From NCBI RefSeq assembly GCF_000308715.1, contig NZ_BAGH01000036.1, positions 1 through 64,000 of the forward strand: DNA of 64,000 nt, given 5' to 3'. The DNA is from Nocardia tenerifensis NBRC 101015 (GTDB lineage Bacteria; Actinomycetota; Actinomycetes; Mycobacteriales; Mycobacteriaceae). Numbering within the stretch: position 1 is the stretch's first letter; the number at the start of each line of letters is the position of its first letter. Positions 58,896-64,000 of the stretch are shown here, one piece after another. The notes beneath the pieces were generated by a model. That model saw nothing but the letters and a program-made list of their open reading frames with translations, ran no database searches and had not been told where the DNA came from. The position numbers were made by a program, and so were the translations under genes.

Positions 58896-59273
58896 TCACA
58901 CCGCCGCGAAATGCGACAGGATGCCCTGGACCTCGTAGATGTCGACCTGGCGGTTGAACCGCTTCTGCAGCGGCTCGGGGTTTCCGGAGATCCAGATGCA
59001 GAGCTCGGCATCCAGGTCGAAGGTGCCCGCGGTCTCCACCGAGAAGTGGGTGATCGCCCGGTAGGGCACGCTGTGATAGCTGACCTTGCGGCCGGTCATG
59101 CCCTGTTTGTCGACCAGGATCAGGCGCCGGTTGGTGAACAGGATGGCGTCGCGCACCAGCAGGTACGCGGCGTAGATCTGTTCACCCTCGCCCATGAGTT
59201 TCGCGTATTCCTGTTGTGCCCGGCCGGGATCGATCCGCCCGGCGTTGCCCATCAGTCCGTCGATCAAACCCAT
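58896..59273 (-). CDS. Bacterial PH-domain protein
   Basis: 125 aa from ATG 59273 (MGLIDGLMGNAG). PH-like fold of the bPH_1 type: YAAYLLVRDAILFTNRRLIL, VDKQGMTGRKVSYHSVPYRA, FSVETAGTFDLDAELCIW and a C-terminal helix. Function of the family is not settled; membrane-associated stress roles have been suggested. Divergent from purD. Confidence 0.86.
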   Translation of the reverse strand: MGLIDGLMGNAGRIDPGRAQQEYAKLMGEGEQIYAAYLLVRDAILFTNRRLILVDKQGMTGRKVSYHSVPYRAITHFSVETAGTFDLDAELCIWISGNPEPLQKRFNRQVDIYEVQGILSHFAAV

Positions 59274-59434
59274 CGTGTGCACATCCTTCGCGCGGTGTGG
59301 GTGGCGTGGCCCGGTCGCGGAATGCCAGGACCATCCCTTTCCATCATCCATGTCGCGAGACCGATATTCGATGGTCGTCTGCTGTTCACGAGTGACCGCA
59401 GGTCGTCGATGGGGCTTCACCTAAGCTGTCTGCC

Positions 59435-60775
59435 GTGCGCGTACTCGTCATCGGTTCCGGAGCCCGTGAACATGCCCTCGTCTCGGCGCTGCGCCGCGAC
59501 CCCGCGGTGAGCGCGGTCGTCGCCGCTCCCGGCAACGCGGGCATCGCGCAGCACGCGCAGACCAGGCCGGTCGATCCGTGCTCGGCGGAGGCGGTGGTCG
59601 CGCTGGCCACCGACACGGCGGCCGATCTCGTGGTGATCGGGCCCGAGGTGCCGCTGGTGCTCGGCGTGGCCGACGCGGTGCGGGCGGCGGGATTCGCCTG
59701 CTTCGGACCGTCCGCCGCGGCCGCGCGGATCGAGGGTTCGAAGGCCTTCGCCAAGGACGTGATGGCGGCCGCCGGGGTGCGTACCGCGCACAGCGAGATC
59801 GTGGACAACCCGGCCGACCTCGACGCCGAGCTGGACCGCTTCGGGCCGACCTGGGTGGTGAAGGACGACGGACTCGCCGCGGGCAAGGGCGTGGTGGTCA
59901 CCGCCGACCGTTCCGCGGCCCGCGACCACGGCGCCGAACTGCTGGAGCAGGGGCATCCGGTACTGCTGGAGTCATTCCTGGACGGGCCGGAGGTCTCGCT
60001 GTTCTGCCTCGTCGACGGCGAGACGGTGGTGCCGCTGCTGCCCGCGCAGGATCACAAGCGGGTGGGCGACGGGGACACCGGCCCGAACACCGGCGGCATG
60101 GGCGCCTACACGCCGCTGCCGTGGCTGCCTGAGGACGCGGTCACCGCGATCGTCGACGATGTGGTGAAACCCGTTGCGGCCGAACTGGTTCGCCGCGACA
60201 GCGGATTCTCCGGCCTGCTCTACGCCGGGCTCGCGATGGGCTCCGAGGGCCCGGCGGTCGTCGAATTCAACTGCCGCTTCGGCGATCCCGAGACCCAGGC
60301 CGTGCTCGCCCTGCTGGAGAGCCCGCTCGGCGAACTGCTCAACGCCACGGCCACCGGCACGCTCGCCGAGGTCGCCCCGCCGCGCTGGCGCGACGGCTCG
60401 GCCATCACCGTGGTGATCGCCGCCGAGAACTACCCCGGCCGCCCGCGCATCGGCGACGTCATCACCGGTGCGGGCGAGGGCTCGGGCGACGAGTCCGCCG
60501 CGGTGCTGCACGCCGGAACCGCGCTGCGCGAGGACGGCACCCTGGTGTCCGCGGGCGGGCGGGTGCTCAATGTGGTCGGTGTCGGCGCCGATCTCGCCGA
60601 GGCCCGGACGAACGCCTACGAGCGCATCGCCTCGATCAAGCTGCCGGGCAGCCACTACCGCACCGATATCGGGCTCGCCGCCGTTGAAAACCGCATCGAG
60701 ATCCCGGCTCGTCAGGAACGCGACGCGGAGGCCGTGGCGGTCTCGTCGACGGCCGACGGTGACACGAGGAGCTGA
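59435..60775 (+). CDS. purD: Phosphoribosylamine-glycine ligase
   Basis: 446 aa from GTG 59435. Second step of de novo purine synthesis: 5-phosphoribosylamine + glycine + ATP to GAR. ATP-grasp enzyme with N-terminal [68 protein letters not shown], and [13 protein letters not shown]. About 15-20 residues longer at the C-terminus than usual. Near purB, as commonly seen in actinomycetes. Confidence 0.97.
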   Translation: MRVLVIGSGAREHALVSALRRDPAVSAVVAAPGNAGIAQHAQTRPVDPCSAEAVVALATDTAADLVVIGPEVPLVLGVADAVRAAGFACFGPSAAAARIEGSKAFAKDVMAAAGVRTAHSEIVDNPADLDAELDRFGPTWVVKDDGLAAGKGVVVTADRSAARDHGAELLEQGHPVLLESFLDGPEVSLFCLVDGETVVPLLPAQDHKRVGDGDTGPNTGGMGAYTPLPWLPEDAVTAIVDDVVKPVAAELVRRDSGFSGLLYAGLAMGSEGPAVVEFNCRFGDPETQAVLALLESPLGELLNATATGTLAEVAPPRWRDGSAITVVIAAENYPGRPRIGDVITGAGEGSGDESAAVLHAGTALREDGTLVSAGGRVLNVVGVGADLAEARTNAYERIASIKLPGSHYRTDIGLAAVENRIEIPARQERDAEAVAVSSTADGDTRS

Positions 60776-60809
60776 GTCACTCACCGTGCTGGGCTGAGCT
60801 TCTCGACCG

Positions 60810-61808
60810 TCAGCCGAAGTTCAGGCCGTGTAAAGCCAGCCACTGCTGAGGGTCGATGTGCTGACCGTTGACGATCACCTCGAAGTGCAGGTGCGGCCCG
60901 GTGGAGTCGCCGCGGTTGCCCATGCGGGCGATCTGCATACCGGCCGGCACGCGTTCGCCGCGGGAGACGAAGAAGTCGTACATGTGGCCGTACACGGTGA
61001 TGCTGCCGTCGTCGTGGCGGATGCGCACCCAGAGCCCGAAGCCCTCGGCGGGGCCCGCGTCGATGACGGTGCCGTTGGCGACGGCGTAGATCGGGGTGCC
61101 GATCGGGCCCGCGATGTCGATGCCGTTGTGGAAAGTGCCCCAGCGCGAACCGAATCCGGAGGTGAAGGTGCCGCGGGCGGGCATGACGAACTCGCCGATG
61201 CCGGGTAGGACCGTGCCGGGCGTGGTCGTCGCCGTGCCGCCCATCCACGGCTGCCACTCCCCGGCGGCCGCGGCGGCGGCCTCCGCCTTGGCGCGCTCGA
61301 GCGTGGCGCGTGCGGCCGCGGCGACCACGGCCTCTTCGCGCAGGCGTTCACCGTTGGCGATGGCGTTCAGGTAGCGGCGCACCGACGGCGGGGTCGACTG
61401 CACCTGCAATGGATAGGCGACCGCGACGCGTTGCGCGTGGTCCGGGTCCGGGGTCCGGTCGCTGATCGCGCCCGCGATGGAGGCGTCGCCCGCGGCGAAG
61501 ACGGCGGTCACGGCCAGGCCGGCGAGCAGCACCCGATGCTTGCGCAGCAGCGCGAGCAATTCGTCGCGGTCGGGGCGCTTGTCCCACTTGGCGCGCAGCT
61601 CGGAGCGCCGCTGCCACAGTTCCCGCGGATCGGGGCGTCGTCGCAGCAGGTCCTGGACGCCGCGCCGATCGAGCGAGGCCCGCAGGCCGCGTGCCGGTCG
61701 GTCCCGCAGCCGGGCACGCCAGTCCGGCGGAATGACCCCGATGCCACCCACTCCGCGCACCCGGTCGAGTCCGGCTCGTCGAGCATTCTCGAGCATCAAG
61801 CCGACCAT
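60810..61808 (-). CDS. M23-family peptidoglycan hydrolase (LytM-like), membrane anchored
   Basis: 332 aa from ATG 61808 (CGGGG upstream; ATG 61796 is an alternative). Cytoplasmic basic N-terminus, one membrane helix (about 95-115, HRVLLAGLAVTAVFAAGDAS), helical linker, then an M23 domain: FGSRWGTFHNGIDIAG with His and Asp ligands (about 233-245), YGHMYDFFV and GPHLHFEV (zinc His pair). Likely cuts peptide bridges of the cell wall or acts as an activator. Confidence 0.9.
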   Translation of the reverse strand: MVGLMLENARRAGLDRVRGVGGIGVIPPDWRARLRDRPARGLRASLDRRGVQDLLRRRPDPRELWQRRSELRAKWDKRPDRDELLALLRKHRVLLAGLAVTAVFAAGDASIAGAISDRTPDPDHAQRVAVAYPLQVQSTPPSVRRYLNAIANGERLREEAVVAAAARATLERAKAEAAAAAAGEWQPWMGGTATTTPGTVLPGIGEFVMPARGTFTSGFGSRWGTFHNGIDIAGPIGTPIYAVANGTVIDAGPAEGFGLWVRIRHDDGSITVYGHMYDFFVSRGERVPAGMQIARMGNRGDSTGPHLHFEVIVNGQHIDPQQWLALHGLNFG

Positions 61809-61931
61809 AACCCCGGCGGGAGGGGCGCGCACGGCAGGTGCGCACGGTGCGTCGAGGCGAAGTCTGCCGGGCGAGACGAAAGCCGACCGTCCGCGAGATG
61901 TCGCCGCGCGACACCGTCTACCGTCTGACGG

Positions 61932-63098
61932 GTGTCCAGAGAATCTCGCCGGTCGACCATTCCACCTTTCTACGTGATGGACGTCTGGAAAGCTGCCGCG
62001 CAACGGGCGCGGACGCACGGCGACGTGCTCGTGCTCGCCGCGGGACAGCCGTCGACGCCGGCGCCCGCGCCGGTGCTGCGCGCGACCATGGCGGCGATCG
62101 AGGCCGAATTGCTCGGCTACACAGAGACTTTCGGCATCCTGCCGCTGCGCGAGGCGATCGCCCGGCACCACACCGAGACCTACGGCTACGCCGTCGACCC
62201 GGACGACGTGGTGATCACGACCGGTTCGTCCGGCGCGTTCTCGCTGATCTTCCTGGCCGCCTTCGACCCCGGCGACACCGTGGTGGTCGCGCGCCCCGGC
62301 TACCCCGCCTACCGAAACACGCTCACCGCGCTCGGCTGTCGCGTGGTGGAGCTGGATTGCGGCGCGGAGACGAGATTCCAGCCGACGGTCGCCATGCTGG
62401 AGGCGCTGCCGCAACCGCCCGCGGGGCTGGTGGTCGCGAGCCCGGCCAACCCGACCGGCACCATGATCGCCCCGGCCGAACTCGCCGCGCTGGCCCGCTG
62501 GTGCGACGCCCACGGCACGCTGCTCATCTCCGACGAGATCTACCACGGCATCACCTACGGCAGCTCGGACACTGGAACCTCCTCGGCCTGGGAGACCTCC
62601 CGCGAATCGGTCGTCATCGGCTCGGTGTCCAAGTACTTCTCGATGACCGGCTGGCGGCTCGGCTGGATGCTGGCGCCGAGCGGATTGCGGCCCGCGCTGC
62701 AGCGGCTGGCCTCCAACCTCACCGTGTGCCCGCCCGCGATCTCGCAGTACGCCGCGCTGCACGCGTTCGGCGCCGAGGCCAAGGCCGAGCTCGACGGCCA
62801 CGTGCGTCGTTACGCGACGAATCGGCGTTTGCTGCTCGACGGACTGCCGCGTCTCGGCATCACCGACCTGGCCCCCGCGGACGGGGCGTTCTATGCCTAC
62901 GCCGACATCGGCCACCTCACCGACGACGCACGTAAGTGGTGCGCCGAGGTGCTCGACCACACCGGCGTCGCGCTCGCTCCCGGCATCGACTTCGACACCG
63001 TGCACGGGAACCGGACAGTTCGCTTCTCGTTCGCGGGCGCCACCGCGGACATCGAGGAGGCGCTGGTTCGTCTAGGGCACTATCTCGGTATTCGATAG
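61932..63098 (+). CDS. PLP-dependent aminotransferase (class I/II)
   Basis: 388 aa from GTG 61932. Fold type I: AAGQPSTPAPAPV, YTETFGILPLREAIARHH, ITTGSSGAFSLIF, ARPGYPAYRNTL, SPANPTGTMI, SDEIYHGITYG and the PLP lysine in GSVSKYFSMTGWRLGW. The C-terminal Arg in VRFSFAGATAD binds the substrate carboxylate. Probably an amino-acid:keto-acid aminotransferase; exact substrate not determinable. Confidence 0.92.
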   Translation: MSRESRRSTIPPFYVMDVWKAAAQRARTHGDVLVLAAGQPSTPAPAPVLRATMAAIEAELLGYTETFGILPLREAIARHHTETYGYAVDPDDVVITTGSSGAFSLIFLAAFDPGDTVVVARPGYPAYRNTLTALGCRVVELDCGAETRFQPTVAMLEALPQPPAGLVVASPANPTGTMIAPAELAALARWCDAHGTLLISDEIYHGITYGSSDTGTSSAWETSRESVVIGSVSKYFSMTGWRLGWMLAPSGLRPALQRLASNLTVCPPAISQYAALHAFGAEAKAELDGHVRRYATNRRLLLDGLPRLGITDLAPADGAFYAYADIGHLTDDARKWCAEVLDHTGVALAPGIDFDTVHGNRTVRFSFAGATADIEEALVRLGHYLGIR

Positions 63099-63223
63099 TC
63101 GTGTACGACAACAACTTTCCGCAGTTCGGCACCGTGGCCGCGCGGATACGGTAAAACATCGATGGTTGCTTTTCCTCGCTGATTTCCCCTGGAAGAACTG
63201 ATGACGACTGGCACGATGGCACG

Positions 63224-63868
63224 GTGATCACCGCGACGACCCCGAAAGGCGAACGGCGTCGCCAGGCTTTGGTAGCCGCCGCCGCCGAGTTGTTGCTCGA
63301 AGGCGGGTTCGAGGCGGTGCGGCACCGGTCGGTCGCGACCCGCGCGGACCTTCCGCTGGCGTCGACCACCTACTACTTCGAATCGCTGGAGGACCTGATC
63401 GCGCGCGCGGTCGAATTCAGCGGCAATGTGGAGCTCGACGCGATGCGCCGCCGGGTCGGCGAGGTGAGTCACCGCCGCCGCGGCGCGGAGGCGACCGTCG
63501 ATCTGGTCCTCGATCTGCTGGTCGGGACCGACGGGCACTGGCACGACGACGGCGCGCGCGGGCAGTTGATCGCCCGCTACGAGCGATCGGTGGCGTCCGC
63601 GCGGCACCCCGAGCTCCGGGAAGTGCAGTTACGCCTGCGAGCTCAGCTCGACGAGTTGCTCGCCGACGTGCTGCGCCGCTCCGACCGCCTGGTCCGCCCG
63701 GAACAACTGCGCAGGCTGGTCGCGGTGGTCGACGGCGCGGTCGTCGCGGCCCTCACCGAGATGGAGCCGGAGCCGCGCCGCATGGCCCGCGGCGCGCTGC
63801 TCGAGGTCATCGACATCGTCGCACCGCCGACGCCCCAGCAGGTGGATCGGTTTCGCGCACTAGACTGA
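63224..63868 (+). CDS. TetR-family transcriptional regulator
   Basis: 214 aa from GTG 63224. N-terminal TetR HTH: RRQALVAAAAELLLEGGFEA, VATRADLPLASTTYYFESLE. C-terminal helical ligand domain without known specificity. Between the aminotransferase and purB. Confidence 0.9.
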   Translation: MITATTPKGERRRQALVAAAAELLLEGGFEAVRHRSVATRADLPLASTTYYFESLEDLIARAVEFSGNVELDAMRRRVGEVSHRRRGAEATVDLVLDLLVGTDGHWHDDGARGQLIARYERSVASARHPELREVQLRLRAQLDELLADVLRRSDRLVRPEQLRRLVAVVDGAVVAALTEMEPEPRRMARGALLEVIDIVAPPTPQQVDRFRALD

Positions 63869-63874
63869 CGAGAC

Positions 63875-63955
63875 GTGAGCGAGCGCAGCGAGGGAACCAT
63901 AGACACAGTGCCCAGGGGCACGACGGAGCCGAGCGTCAGCGAGGTGGAGTCGTGA
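63875..63955 (+). repeat. Chromosomal repeat-like leader before purB
   Basis: GTGAGCGAGCGCAGCGAG at 63875 and CGAGCGTCAGCGAGGTGGAG near the end form an open frame of 26 codons whose stop overlaps the purB start (GTGA). Sequences of this type recur in Nocardia genomes as far as I remember; whether it is translated is unclear. It also provides the GGTGGAG ribosome site. Confidence 0.5.
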
Positions 63956-64000
63956 CCCTTGTCCCGAATGTTCTCGCCACTCGGTATGCCAGTCCTGAAC
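63952..64000 (+). CDS. purB: Adenylosuccinate lyase (3' partial)
   Basis: Only 16 codons from GTG 63952 are in the window: MTLVPNVLATRYASPE. This matches the N-terminus of actinobacterial PurB (PNVLA-x-RYAS). The enzyme makes AICAR and AMP in purine synthesis. Runs off the right edge. Confidence 0.8.
   Translation, partial: MTLVPNVLATRYASPE

Noticed and set aside
60810..63005. 731-codon minus-strand frame reaching across the aminotransferase
   Set aside because: Only the last 332 codons are a real M23 peptidase; the upstream part is antisense to the aminotransferase gene.

Overview
The window looks like a chromosome segment of a mycolic-acid actinomycete, most likely Nocardia or a close relative. 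The evidence is high GC with GTG/TTG starts, a complete mce operon with two mce-associated genes, an OtsA trehalose-phosphate synthase, an MbtH-like protein, ESX-type WXG100 proteins, and purD and purB separated by M23 peptidase, aminotransferase and TetR genes.

Host section 1 (1-15159). The end of a yrbE gene leads into mceABCDEF and two Mce-associated proteins, nearly all translationally coupled by 4-base stop/start overlaps. A convergent two-component system (histidine kinase plus OmpR-type regulator), otsA, an unlabelled 56-codon gene, a divergent alpha/beta hydrolase, an orphan mbtH and a tRNA-Thr(TGT) follow.

Integrated element (15117-48845, 33.7 kb). The 3' part of the tRNA-Thr gene is repeated exactly, 48 bp, at both ends. 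Just inside the left end lies a tyrosine integrase, then an HD/Nudix/XRE module, then a long rightward operon: excisionase-like HTH protein, small membrane proteins, VirD4/FtsK-like coupling ATPase, coiled-coil proteins, three paralogous small proteins, Toprim primase-like protein, Spd-like membrane/HTH protein and a Gp37/Gp68 radical-SAM-like protein. The operon ends at a terminator beside a 765-bp noncoding block with seven helically phased 11-bp iterons and a very long hairpin, a candidate origin. The rest is cargo and debris: two divergent SprT-like metalloproteases, a CoiA-like nuclease, a RecB-type PD-(D/E)XK nuclease opposite a GIY-YIG nuclease, a pentapeptide-repeat membrane protein, three decayed IS481 transposase ends, DNA-binding proteins and a RHH/PIN-like toxin-antitoxin pair next to attR. 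I see no relaxase and no classical replication initiator, so this resembles an actinomycete integrative and conjugative element (AICE) that transfers double-stranded DNA.

Second, fossil island (48846-54704). Beyond attR is a lower-GC segment ending in a third, decayed copy of the tRNA-Thr attachment sequence, preceded by an arm homologous to that of attR. It carries an AAA ATPase plus subtilisin-like protease pair resembling ietA/ietS (Ti-plasmid maintenance and anti-phage systems), followed by an unrecognised protein with Mrr-like nuclease motifs. This is the best candidate for a little-described system in the window.

Host section 2 (54705-64000). WXG100-type proteins and a toxin-like gene, possibly frameshifted, precede a family of small acidic proteins with a tandemly duplicated two-gene unit. 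Then come a HIT protein, an alpha/beta hydrolase, a PH-domain protein, purD, an M23 peptidase, an aminotransferase, a TetR regulator and the start of purB.
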